Of a stretch of DNA of 64,000 bases, positions 1 to 8,237 are shown in pieces. The translations under genes and the position numbers were made by a program. The stretch is from Cyclobacteriaceae bacterium. Its GTDB lineage: Bacteria; Bacteroidota; Bacteroidia; Cytophagales; Cyclobacteriaceae. The DNA lies in NCBI GenBank assembly GCA_016786585.1, contig JAEUUI010000012.1, positions 124,001-188,000 of the forward strand, given 5' to 3'. Under the pieces are notes generated by a model, which did not search any database, was not told the origin of the DNA, and saw nothing but the letters and a program-made list of their open reading frames with translations. The stretch's first letter is position 1; every line of letters begins with the position of its first letter.

Positions 1-1
1 C

Positions 2-319
2 GAAGTGATTACGGCGGTGGTCATCATTTCGATCGTGTTTACGATTGCCAGCGTAGTGTACTTGAATGTTCAGCGATCAGGGATCTCGGCAAAAAAACTT
101 CGTGCCAGTATTATGGTTAATGAATTGATAATCAGTACTTTAAAGGAGAATAAATTTGAGTCTTTGCAACAGGAGTCCGGGGAATTTGTACTGTATCAAA
201 CCGTTGATTTATACGCTGGTAACCGTAACTTGAAAGTATTGATTGTGGAGGCGCGCGATGAAACCGGGAAACTTATTGCACAACGGAAGAAACTGATCTA
301 TGACAGTGCTCAACCATAA
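2..319 (+). CDS. Type II secretion/type IV pilus pseudopilin, 5' end missing
   Basis: The gene enters from the left edge, so its start codon and prepilin leader are outside the window. The first visible codon is GAA (Glu), followed by the hydrophobic stretch VITAVVIISIVFTIASVVYL. A Glu directly before such a helix is the Glu5 signature of prepilin-like proteins (consensus G-FxxxE). The rest is a short polar domain of about 80 residues with beta-strand character, as in minor pseudopilins (GspI/GspH size class). It overlaps the next pseudopilin gene by 20 nt, and a GspF-like gene follows, so this is the tail of one operon. A GTG exists at position 5 but would cut off the leader, so I reject it as the start. 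The exact pseudopilin class is not clear. Confidence 0.75.
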   Translation, partial: EVITAVVIISIVFTIASVVYLNVQRSGISAKKLRASIMVNELIISTLKENKFESLQQESGEFVLYQTVDLYAGNRNLKVLIVEARDETGKLIAQRKKLIYDSAQP

Positions 320-812
320 AGTTGCAGCCTTTTCGCTGCTGGAGATGCTGGTGGTGATGGTGCTAAGCAGCATCATCGTTGGGATCATCTACTTTGCATT
401 CTTTACAGTTACCGTTTATCAAAAAACACTGGAGAACAAATATCAGCATATTGAAGATATCAATTTCATTAATTCAGTTTTAGCCAATGATTTTGACCGG
501 AGCGATTCAATCGTTATGCTAAACGAGCAGGAGATTATTTGTTATTTAAAGCATACAAACACGAACGTTCAATATTCATTTTTTAACAGTACAATCTACA
601 GAAGGCAGGATACCCGGATCGACTCTACAGCTTGCACGGTGTCAGGCGTGCAGATGTTATTTAGGAACCATACAGTTATAAAGGGGATAATTGATGAAGT
701 TCGGCTGGAAACGATTTTATTGGAAGGGTCAGCGACACTAGTTTTTTATAAACCTTATGATGCAGCGGCATTGATCAAAAAAAACTACGAACAAGATCAT
801 GGGTGGAATTAA
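300..812 (+). CDS. Prepilin-type N-terminal cleavage/methylation protein (GspJ-like pseudopilin)
   Basis: The N-terminus reads MTVLNHKVAAFSLLEMLVVM. It has a short basic leader, a cleavage site before Phe (Ala in place of the usual Gly), Glu at mature position 5, and a hydrophobic helix to about residue 38. This is the class III signal recognised by prepilin peptidase. The remaining ~130 residues form a periplasmic domain without clear motifs. At 170 residues, placed between another pseudopilin and a GspF homologue, a minor pseudopilin of the GspJ type fits best. The ATG at 300 overlaps the upstream gene by 20 nt and the stop overlaps the downstream gene by 14 nt, which suggests translational coupling. 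Confidence 0.8.
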   Translation: MTVLNHKVAAFSLLEMLVVMVLSSIIVGIIYFAFFTVTVYQKTLENKYQHIEDINFINSVLANDFDRSDSIVMLNEQEIICYLKHTNTNVQYSFFNSTIYRRQDTRIDSTACTVSGVQMLFRNHTVIKGIIDEVRLETILLEGSATLVFYKPYDAAALIKKNYEQDHGWN

Positions 813-1956
813 GATAGATCAATTAAAACAGAGGAGCATAAAAGTACAGGAGCCGGAAAAGAATAAATCCGGATTCAGCGTAACCAGTTTATTGGATAAA
901 GAGATTACGTTGTTTCCGACCCGGTTTACTGACAAGGTAAAGGAGTCATTTTACCTCGAGTTAGGGACTTTACTTGCCTCCGGGCTGGATATCCGGTCTG
1001 CGCTTGAACTGATTGAGACCGAACAGGAAAAGCCCGCGTATGCTGCAATTATCAGGCTTTTGAAAGACGAATTGGTTGGGGGTAAGTCGCTTTCGGAAGC
1101 GATGCAGGAAGCGAAACAATTTACACCCTACGAGTATTATGCTGTTCAAATAGGCGAGGAGACCGGAAAACTCATCGTTGTGCTTGAACAGTTAACTCAA
1201 TTTTACGCCTCGCGGTTGAAACAGAGACGGCAATTGGTGGGTGCTCTTTCATACCCCATAATCATCCTGATAACATCCATCGGTGCTGTTTCATTTATGT
1301 TAGTGTTTATTGTGCCCATGTTTCGGGATGTTTTCAAAAGGTTTGGGGGAGAATTGCCGGGCTTAACAAAGATGATCATCGGCTTTTCGGAAGCGTTACA
1401 GGCAAATATTTTGTGGATTATTGTGATTGTCCTGATAGTATCAATTTCGCTTTATGTCAATCGGGACAAAATCTGGATGCGTCAGTTCGCTGCAAAGGCT
1501 TTAAAACGAATTCCGGTTGTAGGGAAGATCGTTTATTCGCTACAGCTCGCGAGATTTTGCACCTCCATGTCGTTACTGCTCGGTTCCCGGGTTCCCATGT
1601 TGCGGGCACTCAGGCTCATCCATCAGATGGTTACATTTTATCCAATCCAAACTACATTGCCGCTCATAGAAGACAGCATTCTGCACGGGGAGACGCTCCA
1701 TTCGGCTATGGGAAAATTCTCGGTGTATAACAGAAAAATGGTTTCGCTGGTAAAAGTCGGTGAGGAGGTTAACAAACTGGACGTCTTCTTTGAAAGACTC
1801 GGCCGGCAATATACAACCGATGCAGAGCATCAAACCGGGCTACTTAACACGTTTTTAGAACCAGCCATGATTATTTTCCTGGGTTTAGTTGTTGGATTTA
1901 TTTTACTCGCCATGTATCTGCCAATGTTCGAAATGTCAACCAGTATTGGTGGGTGA
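799..1956 (+). CDS. gspF: Type II secretion system F family inner-membrane protein (GspF/PilC)
   Basis: 385 residues. It shows the two-fold repeated GspF domain. The first copy (about residues 50-170, with FYLELGTLLASGLDIRSALE and IGEETGKL) is followed by a membrane helix (~170-195). A second helix lies near 225. The second cytoplasmic copy (~250-355, with RFCTSMSLLLGSRVPMLRAL and VGEEVNKL) is followed by a final helix (IIFLGLVVGFILLAMYLPMF). This polytopic platform protein links the cytoplasmic assembly ATPase to the pseudopilus. The paired GEE motifs are typical of the family. It follows two pseudopilin genes with overlap. T2SS and T4P versions cannot be separated from this gene alone. Its 3' end overlaps the convergent DinB-like gene by 21 nt. 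Confidence 0.9.
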   Translation: MGGIKIDQLKQRSIKVQEPEKNKSGFSVTSLLDKEITLFPTRFTDKVKESFYLELGTLLASGLDIRSALELIETEQEKPAYAAIIRLLKDELVGGKSLSEAMQEAKQFTPYEYYAVQIGEETGKLIVVLEQLTQFYASRLKQRRQLVGALSYPIIILITSIGAVSFMLVFIVPMFRDVFKRFGGELPGLTKMIIGFSEALQANILWIIVIVLIVSISLYVNRDKIWMRQFAAKALKRIPVVGKIVYSLQLARFCTSMSLLLGSRVPMLRALRLIHQMVTFYPIQTTLPLIEDSILHGETLHSAMGKFSVYNRKMVSLVKVGEEVNKLDVFFERLGRQYTTDAEHQTGLLNTFLEPAMIIFLGLVVGFILLAMYLPMFEMSTSIGG

Positions 1957-2406
1957 TGTAAGTCTTCTATGGTAGTTTATCTGCCCAAGATGATATCCTA
2001 AGTGCACCGACAGATGCGTAAAAAAGAGTAAGTGCGTCAGGGGATACTCAAATACCTTCTCAGGGTATTTAGTTGCCAGTAGTGATGGATTGAAATTTTC
2101 CAGTGTCTTGCTTACCGCATCGCGCGTGTTCTGAATTTCAGCCAACAGCTGTGTTTTAGGAATTCCTTTGGCGGCAAATTCATTTTCGCGGTTGCGTACA
2201 TACCCGGTTTTGCCGAGTACAGCACCAAAAAAATGCTGCAGGTTTCCGCACAAGTGAAGGCAAAGGTTCCCGGCTGAATTTTTGATGTCACCCTTCACAA
2301 CCCAGATACCTTCTTCCGTTGGATACTGCCGGATTTCTTCCGCAAGTTTGTTAAGGTCGCGGTCGATGAGTTTGCCAATCGACTCAATAAATTGTTGCTC
2401 GATCAT
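1936..2406 (-). CDS. DinB-like (DUF1572-type) protein
   Basis: 156 residues, predicted all-helical. It has the layout of DinB/YfiT-like four-helix bundles: an N-terminal helix (FIESIGKLIDRDLNKLAEEI), a middle segment HLCGNLQHFFGAVLG, and a C-terminal THLSVHLGYHLGQINYHRR. The His residues at the start of the second and last helices are where such proteins usually bind a divalent metal. The biochemical role of this subgroup is not established; some relatives are thiol-dependent transferases. The ATG overlaps the stop of the upstream phosphohexomutase gene (ATGA overlap at 2403-2406), so the two are probably cotranscribed. It converges on the gspF-like gene with a 21-nt overlap. Confidence 0.7.
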   Translation of the reverse strand: MIEQQFIESIGKLIDRDLNKLAEEIRQYPTEEGIWVVKGDIKNSAGNLCLHLCGNLQHFFGAVLGKTGYVRNRENEFAAKGIPKTQLLAEIQNTRDAVSKTLENFNPSLLATKYPEKVFEYPLTHLLFFTHLSVHLGYHLGQINYHRRLTSPTNTG

Positions 2407-4133
2407 ATGGATTGCAGATACTGTTCAACACCTTTGATTTTTTCATCCAGCTTTTTCGTAGCCGCTTCAAAATCGTTCTTTGACGCAAGTTTTGTATTCG
2501 CGCTGATGTAGAATTTAATCTTAGGTTCGGTACCCGATGGCCGTACGGAAACTTTTGTTCCATCTTCCAGGTAGAACTGGATCACATCAGACTTCGGAAA
2601 ATCAAGCTGCGTTGTTTTTCCTGATGATAAATCTTTTTCAGTGAGTGTTTGATAGTCGAGCAAGCGGGTTACGGTGGTGTTGTTAATCTGTGCGGGAGGG
2701 TTCTTTCGGAACTTCTCCATCATAGCCTTGATCTCCTGCTCGCCCTGCTGGCCTTTTTTCGTTACGTTGATCAACGCTTCCTTGTAGTACGCGTGTTCGG
2801 CATACATTTCAATCAGCCAGTCGTAAAGCGATTTGTTTTCATCGGCCGCACTGGCGGCCATAGCAGCAAAAAATGCACATGCTGAAACTGCATCTTTATC
2901 GCGAACAAAGCCACCGGCCATGTAGCCATAACTTTCTTCACCGGCTGCGATAAATTTCTTCTTGCCGTCAAGGTTGCGCATCAGCTCTGCAATGTATTTG
3001 AATCCCGTAAGGGTATTGAAGCATTCGATGCCGTAGTTCTTTGCCATCAGGTCGACCAGCTCGGATGTCACAATCGTTTTTGCGATGTAGGCATTTGATC
3101 GGTCTTTTAGACTTTTCATAATGAACCACATCATGAGGCTGAAGGCCTGGTTTCCATTTAACAGGATAAATTCATTTTCAGCATTGCGAACTCCGATACC
3201 CACGCGGTCGGTATCCGGGTCGGTAGCCATTACCATCGTGGCACCAACGGCTTTTCCTTTTGCGATCACCATTTCCATGGCCGATCGTTCTTCCGGGTTA
3301 GGGGAGGCAACGGTTGGAAAATTTCCATCGGGCGTTTTTTGTTCTTCCACTACCTGAATATTGGTGAATCCAATCTGTTTCAGGCATTCTGGCACCATGG
3401 TGATTCCGGCACCATGAATGCTCGTGTAAGCCAGCGGGATGTTGTGATGTTTTTTAATCTTATCCTGGTTGGGGATAATCTTCTTTACTTCTGCGTAATA
3501 TGCCTGTTCAACTTCCGGACCGATCGTATGAATTTTTGATTTGTCGGCATTGAACTTCACTTGTTCAAACGAAGTGATTGCATTTACTTCCCTGATAATA
3601 TTTTTATCGTGCGGTGGCACCACCTGCGCGCCATCGTTCCAATACGCTTTATAACCGTTATACTCTTTTGGGTTGTGTGAAGCAGTAATCACAACACCCG
3701 AATCACATTTCAGATACCGGATTGCAAAAGATAACAGTGGAGTAGGTCGTAGTTCAGCGAACTTGTAAACTTCGATGCCATTGGCTGAGAAAATATCGGC
3801 AACAATTTGTGTGAAGTAAGGACTGTTGTTCCGGCTATCGTGCGCGAGTGCGACTTTAATAGTTTTGCCGGGATAAGTTTTCAGTAAATAGTTTGCAAGG
3901 CCCTGAGTGGCTACGCCCACGGTATATTTGTTCATGGTGTTGGAGCCAACACCCATGATGCCCCGGAGACCCCCAGTGCCGAATTCGAGGTCTTTATAAA
4001 AATTGTCTACCAGCTCTTTTGTATCAGAGTTATTGAGAAGCGCCTGGACTTTCTGCTTTGTTTCGGAGTCAATTACCGGACTGTCAAGCCATTGCTGTGC
4101 TTTTGATTTTACGTTTTGGAGAAGATCGCTCAT
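2403..4133 (-). CDS. Phospho-sugar mutase (phosphoglucomutase/phosphomannomutase family)
   Basis: 576 residues, close to the length of the PgcA-type alpha-phosphoglucomutases of Gram-positives and Bacteroidetes. It interconverts hexose 1- and 6-phosphates in the cytosol for glycogen and cell-wall precursor supply. All family motifs are present in order: the phosphoserine loop TASHNPKEYNGYK, the metal-binding loop DPDTDRVG, the sugar-specificity loop GEESYGY, and the C-terminal phosphate-binding loop RPSGTEPKIKFY. The substrate (glucose, mannose or both) cannot be decided from sequence. It is first in a two-gene unit with the DinB-like gene and has a TAAATTTG minus-7 box 19 nt upstream of the ATG. 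Confidence 0.92.
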   Translation of the reverse strand: MSDLLQNVKSKAQQWLDSPVIDSETKQKVQALLNNSDTKELVDNFYKDLEFGTGGLRGIMGVGSNTMNKYTVGVATQGLANYLLKTYPGKTIKVALAHDSRNNSPYFTQIVADIFSANGIEVYKFAELRPTPLLSFAIRYLKCDSGVVITASHNPKEYNGYKAYWNDGAQVVPPHDKNIIREVNAITSFEQVKFNADKSKIHTIGPEVEQAYYAEVKKIIPNQDKIKKHHNIPLAYTSIHGAGITMVPECLKQIGFTNIQVVEEQKTPDGNFPTVASPNPEERSAMEMVIAKGKAVGATMVMATDPDTDRVGIGVRNAENEFILLNGNQAFSLMMWFIMKSLKDRSNAYIAKTIVTSELVDLMAKNYGIECFNTLTGFKYIAELMRNLDGKKKFIAAGEESYGYMAGGFVRDKDAVSACAFFAAMAASAADENKSLYDWLIEMYAEHAYYKEALINVTKKGQQGEQEIKAMMEKFRKNPPAQINNTTVTRLLDYQTLTEKDLSSGKTTQLDFPKSDVIQFYLEDGTKVSVRPSGTEPKIKFYISANTKLASKNDFEAATKKLDEKIKGVEQYLQSI

Positions 4134-4152
4134 ATGAATGGAGATAGAGCGA

Positions 4153-4160
4153 CAAATTTA
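4153..4160 (-). promoter_or_regulatory. Minus-7 box of the phosphohexomutase gene
   Basis: Read on the minus strand this is TAAATTTG, an exact match to the Bacteroidetes TAnnTTTG minus-7 consensus. CTG, one base off TTG, lies 20 nt further upstream (4181-4183). Transcription would start about 15 nt before the ATG at 4133. This is motif-based and untested. Confidence 0.45.
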
Positions 4161-4233
4161 AAGCACGTTGCCGTATTCCGCAGTAAACTACCCGATTTAT
4201 TAGACGTTGTAACCCCGATTTACTTGCGTAGCT

Positions 4234-5328
4234 CTACAGGTTTCCCCGCAGCGCCTGCTCGCGCTCGATCGATTCGAAAAGGGCCTTGAAGTTTCCTTTG
4301 CCGAACGATTTAGCTCCGTTGCGTTCGATGATCTCGAAGAATACGGTAGGCCTGTCCTGAACCGGTTTGGTAAAAATCTGCAGCAGGTACCCTTCTTCAT
4401 CGCGGTCGATGAGGATGTTCAATTTTTTCAGTTCCTCCAGACTCTCGTTGATTTTTCCCACGCGCTCCATAACGTCATCATAATAAACATCCGGAACGTT
4501 CAGGAACTCAACACCTCTTCTGCGAAGCTCACCCACGGTATGAATGATATCGTCTGTCGCGATCGCAATGTGCTGCACACCCGCAGAATGATAGAAGTCG
4601 AGGTATTCTTCAATCTGCGATTTCTTTTTCCCTTGCGCAGGTTCATTAATCGGGAATTTGATATAACCGTTTCCATTTGAAACCACTTTCGACATCAGGG
4701 CGCTGTACTCGGTTGAAATGTCCTCATCATCGAACGTCACAAGCAACTTGAAGCCCATAACGTCTTCGTAGAACTTAACCCACTGATTCATTTTACCCAG
4801 CTCCACATTCCCCACGCAATGGTCAATATATTTTAATCCGAGCGGTTCGATCTTCATATTGCTTTTCACTGCCCTGAATCCCGGAAGGAAAGCACCTTTG
4901 TAATTTTTACGTTCAACGAATGTGTGGAGTGTTTCACCATAAGTCCTGATGGATGCAACCACTACTTCACCATGTTCATCTTTCAGGGTTTGCGGCTTCG
5001 ATGCCGGCTCCGCACCGCGGCTGGTCGTTTCATAAAATGATTTTGCTGCATCGTCAACCCACAGGGCTAAAACCTTCACACCATCGCCATGTTTCTTTAC
5101 ATGCTCGCTGATTTCGGAATCCTTTACCAGTGAAGAGGTCAGTACCAGCCTGATCTTATCTTGCTTCAGCACATATGATGCGCGGTCGCGTACGCCAGTT
5201 TCAGGACCGGCATAAGCTACCAGTTCAAAACCGAAAGCATATTGATAAAATACAGCGGCTTGCTTCGCATTGCCCACATAAAATTCGATGTAATCGGTTC
5301 CGTTCAGCGGTAAGAAATCTTCAGCCAT
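4234..5328 (-). CDS. hppD: 4-hydroxyphenylpyruvate dioxygenase
   Basis: 364 residues, the usual size. This non-haem iron enzyme turns 4-hydroxyphenylpyruvate into homogentisate in tyrosine and phenylalanine breakdown. Two vicinal-oxygen-chelate halves are visible. The C-terminal half carries the facial triad: His in YIDHCVGNV, His in GVQHIAIATDDI, and Glu in FFEIIERNG near the end. The C-terminal segment with RNGAKSFGKGNFKALFESIE matches the lid region that closes the active site. The gene stands alone, with the phosphohexomutase downstream on the same strand about 100 nt away. No homogentisate dioxygenase is in the window. Confidence 0.96.
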   Translation of the reverse strand: MAEDFLPLNGTDYIEFYVGNAKQAAVFYQYAFGFELVAYAGPETGVRDRASYVLKQDKIRLVLTSSLVKDSEISEHVKKHGDGVKVLALWVDDAAKSFYETTSRGAEPASKPQTLKDEHGEVVVASIRTYGETLHTFVERKNYKGAFLPGFRAVKSNMKIEPLGLKYIDHCVGNVELGKMNQWVKFYEDVMGFKLLVTFDDEDISTEYSALMSKVVSNGNGYIKFPINEPAQGKKKSQIEEYLDFYHSAGVQHIAIATDDIIHTVGELRRRGVEFLNVPDVYYDDVMERVGKINESLEELKKLNILIDRDEEGYLLQIFTKPVQDRPTVFFEIIERNGAKSFGKGNFKALFESIEREQALRGNL

Positions 5329-5453
5329 AATCGTGTGGTTTATGGGGTAAAATTAATGGTTGCGGTTCAATCCTTAAAGGCCATTCCGGTTTAGTTTTTG
5401 GGTATTCTTTTCTAATTCGATGATTTCTTTAATATTTGTGAAAATTCATATTC

Positions 5454-5813
5454 ATGGACATTAAGGCATTGGACAAAGCGCTTCAGGAAATTGTAAAGCA
5501 AAAAGCGGAGCTCGGAAAACTGGATTATAACAATCCGAAATATGACGACCTGGAGGAAAAGCTTCACGACCTTGAAGATGATTTTCAGGACGAATACGGT
5601 GAATACCTGGAGGAGGTAATTCAAAAAGTTCATGATCAATACTGTCCGGACAATGATGTGCTATTGCCGATCGCTTACCTTGGAGAAGGCGCTGCTGTTG
5701 ATCTTGAGAAACTGCCGGGCCGCGAGGCAAAACTTATGCTTGCTGCAAACCCGACCCGTCTTGTGCTGAAGATTGGGAAAGACAAGCAGGAAACTGTCTG
5801 GACTGCCAGCTAG
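5454..5813 (+). CDS. Conserved hypothetical protein
   Basis: 119 residues. I do not recognise a named family. The first ~65 residues are highly charged and predicted helical/coiled-coil (KALDKALQEIVKQKAELGKL and a run of acidic LEEKLHDLEDD-type heptads). The last ~55 residues look like a small beta domain (VLLPIAYLGEGAAVDLEKL, then RLVLKIGKDKQETVW). There is no signal peptide or membrane segment, so it is likely cytosolic. It ends 3 nt from the end of the convergent trpS gene. The ATG at 5454 is the only sensible start. Codon use matches the neighbours, so it is probably a real gene. Confidence 0.65.
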   Translation: MDIKALDKALQEIVKQKAELGKLDYNNPKYDDLEEKLHDLEDDFQDEYGEYLEEVIQKVHDQYCPDNDVLLPIAYLGEGAAVDLEKLPGREAKLMLAANPTRLVLKIGKDKQETVWTAS

Positions 5814-5815
5814 GT

Positions 5816-6784
5816 TTAAAAGCCTAACTTCTTTCTGACACGCTTTAGTGTTTCGTGTGCGATTACCCGCGCGCGATCTTCACCTTCTTTCAGTTTTTTA
5901 TCGAGCTCAGCCGGATTGGTGAAGTAGAAATTAAATGCTTCACGCTCTTTACTGAATTTTTTAATAATCAAGTCGTAAAGCTCCTGCTTGGCGTGGCCGT
6001 AGCCGAAGTTTCCGGCCAGATATTTTTTACGAAGCTCTGCGGTTTGCTCCGGAGTTGCTACCAGGCTGTACAGCGCAAACGTATTGTCCGTATCCGGATT
6101 CTTGGGTGCTTCAAGCGGTGTGCTGTCTGACACGATACTCTTGATTTGCTTGAGCAGTTCTTTATCCGGAAGAAAAATATCCACAATATTTCCGTACGAC
6201 TTGCTCATCTTCTGGCCATCCGTTCCCGGGATGGTCATCACTTCTTCGGCAATTTGCGCTTCCGGCACAACAAATGTGTCACCGTATTGATTGTTAAACG
6301 TTGTGGCAATGTCCCGCGCGATTTCAACATGCTGACGCTGGTCTTTTCCTACCGGTACAAGCTCGGCATCGTAAAGAATAATATCAGCTGTCATCAAAAC
6401 AGGATAGGTAAACAATCCCGCGTTTACATCGGAGAGCCTGTCGGACTTATCTTTAAATGAGTGTGCATTGGCGAGCATCGGGTAAGGTGCAAAACAATTC
6501 AGATACCACGTAAGCTCGCACACCTCCGGAATCTGTGATTGACGGTACAGGCAATTCTTTTCAGTATCAAAACCAAAGGCAAGCCATGCTGCCGCTACCG
6601 CGCGTACATTTTGAATACGCGTCTCTGCATCTTTTATAGTGGTTAGCGAATGAAGGTCGGCAATGAAAAAGAATGAGTCGTTGCCAGGCTTTCGCGATAG
6701 GTTAATGGCGGGAATAATCGCACCCAGCAAGTTACCAAGGTGAGGTCTGCCACTGCTTTGTATTCCGGTTAAGATCCGTGTCAT
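5816..6784 (-). CDS. trpS: Tryptophan--tRNA ligase
   Basis: 322 residues, normal for a bacterial class I TrpRS. It charges tRNA-Trp in the cytosol. The HIGH motif appears as HLGN at residues 15-18 and the KMSKS motif is intact at 192-196. Between them are the family segments FFIADLHSLT, LTWYLNCFAPYPML and VPVGKDQRQHVEIARDIA, which build the Trp and adenylate sites. An exact TATATTTG minus-7 box ends only 5 nt before the ATG, so the mRNA may be leaderless. It converges on the small hypothetical gene with a 2-nt gap. Confidence 0.97.
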   Translation of the reverse strand: MTRILTGIQSSGRPHLGNLLGAIIPAINLSRKPGNDSFFFIADLHSLTTIKDAETRIQNVRAVAAAWLAFGFDTEKNCLYRQSQIPEVCELTWYLNCFAPYPMLANAHSFKDKSDRLSDVNAGLFTYPVLMTADIILYDAELVPVGKDQRQHVEIARDIATTFNNQYGDTFVVPEAQIAEEVMTIPGTDGQKMSKSYGNIVDIFLPDKELLKQIKSIVSDSTPLEAPKNPDTDNTFALYSLVATPEQTAELRKKYLAGNFGYGHAKQELYDLIIKKFSKEREAFNFYFTNPAELDKKLKEGEDRARVIAHETLKRVRKKLGF

Positions 6785-6789
6785 GCCGG

Positions 6790-6797
6790 CAAATATA
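6790..6797 (-). promoter_or_regulatory. Minus-7 box directly before trpS
   Basis: The minus strand reads TATATTTG, an exact TAnnTTTG match. Its last base is 5 nt from the trpS ATG at 6784, which would place the transcription start at or within a couple of bases of the start codon. No clear TTG minus-33 element lies 19-21 nt upstream, so support is partial. Confidence 0.35.
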
Positions 6798-6878
6798 ATC
6801 GGGAATTGCCGGATTGATAAGACGAACGCACGCTAAAGATTGATTTATTGCGTTATTTTGCAACAGTTTAATGCTTGT

Positions 6879-7958
6879 ATGAGAAAGGCGGGATTGATCA
6901 TTTGTTTTTTTACTTCTCTAACCGCGTGGGCGCAGGTAAGCCGTCCACTGCAATTCAAGGAAGAGTCGTTTGATTTTGGAAATGTGGTTGAGAAAGACGG
7001 ACCGGTAACACACGTGTTTGAGTTCACCAATACATTTAATAAGGCTGTAAAAATTCTCAATGTAAAACCATCGTGCAACTGTACAGCACCCGACTGGACC
7101 CGAACAGAAATTCAGCCCGGCAAGACAGGTTTTGTTAAAGCTGAATTCGATCCGAAGGGGAGGCCGGGATTTTTTACGAAAACCTTAACCGTAACTACCG
7201 ATGCAGATACGAATCCCTTTATTCTTCAGATCAAAGGCACCGTTGATTCCGATCATCAGAAGAAGATTGCAGGCTTCACCAAGTCGCGCGGTAACTGGTA
7301 TGTAAAATCAACTTCATTAAACCTCGGCAAGGTTTATCTCAAGAATGAATATGTTGTGCGTGAATTTCAATTCGTTAATGCGGGGAAGAAGCCGATCAAC
7401 TACCTGGGCAGCTATGATGGACCATCGTACATCCGTGTAAACGTTGAGCCAAAAACACTGGCGCCCGGTGAGCTGGGAATTATCAGAATCGGATATAACG
7501 GTAAACTCAGAAATGCATACGGCCTTCAGTCTGACAATGTGGTGATTCATACAGACGATGAAAACCTGCCCGCGAAGTCGTTCGATATCTTTGCAACACT
7601 TGAGGATTTTTTTCCGGAGCTGACACCGCAGGAAACCGCGAAAGCTCCCAGGCTGTTACTGAATCAGACCGCAGTTGATTTCGGAAGGGTGTCGCAGAAT
7701 CAGGCCACTACACGAGAAGTGACCGTATCCAACATCGGCCAGTCTCAGCTCGAGCTTCGTTCGGTACAGGGGAATTGTACGTGCATTTCAACAGAAGTTG
7801 ACAAACTGGTCATTAAAGCCGGACAAAGTGCTATCGTCAGAATATCATTCAATCCGCAAGACCGGAAAGGTACTCAGCAAAAAGCTGTTACGATTTATTC
7901 AAGCGATCCGAAAGATCCGGTTCAGCGCATCGTTTTTACCGCCTACGCGGAAGATTAA
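6879..7958 (+). CDS. DUF1573 domain secreted protein (two domains)
   Basis: 359 residues from the ATG at 6879, chosen because it directly opens a signal peptide (MRKAGLIICFFTSLTAWAQ). An in-frame TTG at 6840 would add 13 residues with no function. Two Ig-like DUF1573 domains are seen. One is near residues 25-120 (FDFGNVVEKDGPVTHVFEF, with the pair in SCNCTAPDW). A second is near 265-355 (VDFGRVSQNQATTREVTVSN, with CTCISTE). A degenerate middle copy spans ~150-245. Such proteins are exported in Bacteroidetes; their function is unknown, and they resemble ASH/MSP-type beta sandwiches. The CxC pairs occupy the same position in both clear domains. It is divergent from trpS. Confidence 0.85.
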   Translation: MRKAGLIICFFTSLTAWAQVSRPLQFKEESFDFGNVVEKDGPVTHVFEFTNTFNKAVKILNVKPSCNCTAPDWTRTEIQPGKTGFVKAEFDPKGRPGFFTKTLTVTTDADTNPFILQIKGTVDSDHQKKIAGFTKSRGNWYVKSTSLNLGKVYLKNEYVVREFQFVNAGKKPINYLGSYDGPSYIRVNVEPKTLAPGELGIIRIGYNGKLRNAYGLQSDNVVIHTDDENLPAKSFDIFATLEDFFPELTPQETAKAPRLLLNQTAVDFGRVSQNQATTREVTVSNIGQSQLELRSVQGNCTCISTEVDKLVIKAGQSAIVRISFNPQDRKGTQQKAVTIYSSDPKDPVQRIVFTAYAED

Positions 7959-8015
7959 GCACGTTTTCAATTGCGCGAATCCCTGGCCGGCAAGTCAGAT
8001 AATGTCCTGAAAATA

Positions 8016-8237
8016 CTAAGAAGCTTTATGTTGCCTCGAACGTTTTGTTCGTCTGGCGAGCGGCACTTCGCCTGATTTGAAAATCACATCCCGATACTCC
8101 CATGCGAGCCGTACGAGAAAAGCGATGATAATAATCCAGAAGACAACGAATACGATTCCCGGGACGCCCTGCGTACTGTCGTAGGGAGCGGCAAAGTGAC
8201 TCCTTCCCTGAGCCAGAAAAAAAGCCTGATTAAACAA
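8016..8237 (-). CDS. Small single-span membrane protein, TTG start (tentative)
   Basis: 73 residues. A strong transmembrane helix (GVPGIVFVVFWIIIIAFLVR) is followed by a short amphipathic stretch and a very basic tail (LARRTKRSRQHKAS), which predicts an N-out/C-in single-span protein by the positive-inside rule. No ATG is available; the TTG at 8237 overlaps the end of the acyl-CoA dehydrogenase gene by 8 nt, as in coupled operons. I do not recognise the family. The overlap and clear membrane character argue for a real gene, while the TTG start and lack of known relatives argue for caution. Confidence 0.45.
   Translation of the reverse strand: MFNQAFFLAQGRSHFAAPYDSTQGVPGIVFVVFWIIIIAFLVRLAWEYRDVIFKSGEVPLARRTKRSRQHKAS

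Noticed and set aside
2649-2885. Plus-strand open frames inside the phosphohexomutase gene and similar frames opposite other genes
   Set aside because: They lie fully opposite well-supported genes, have no recognisable motif and match the codon bias of the true strand in reverse.
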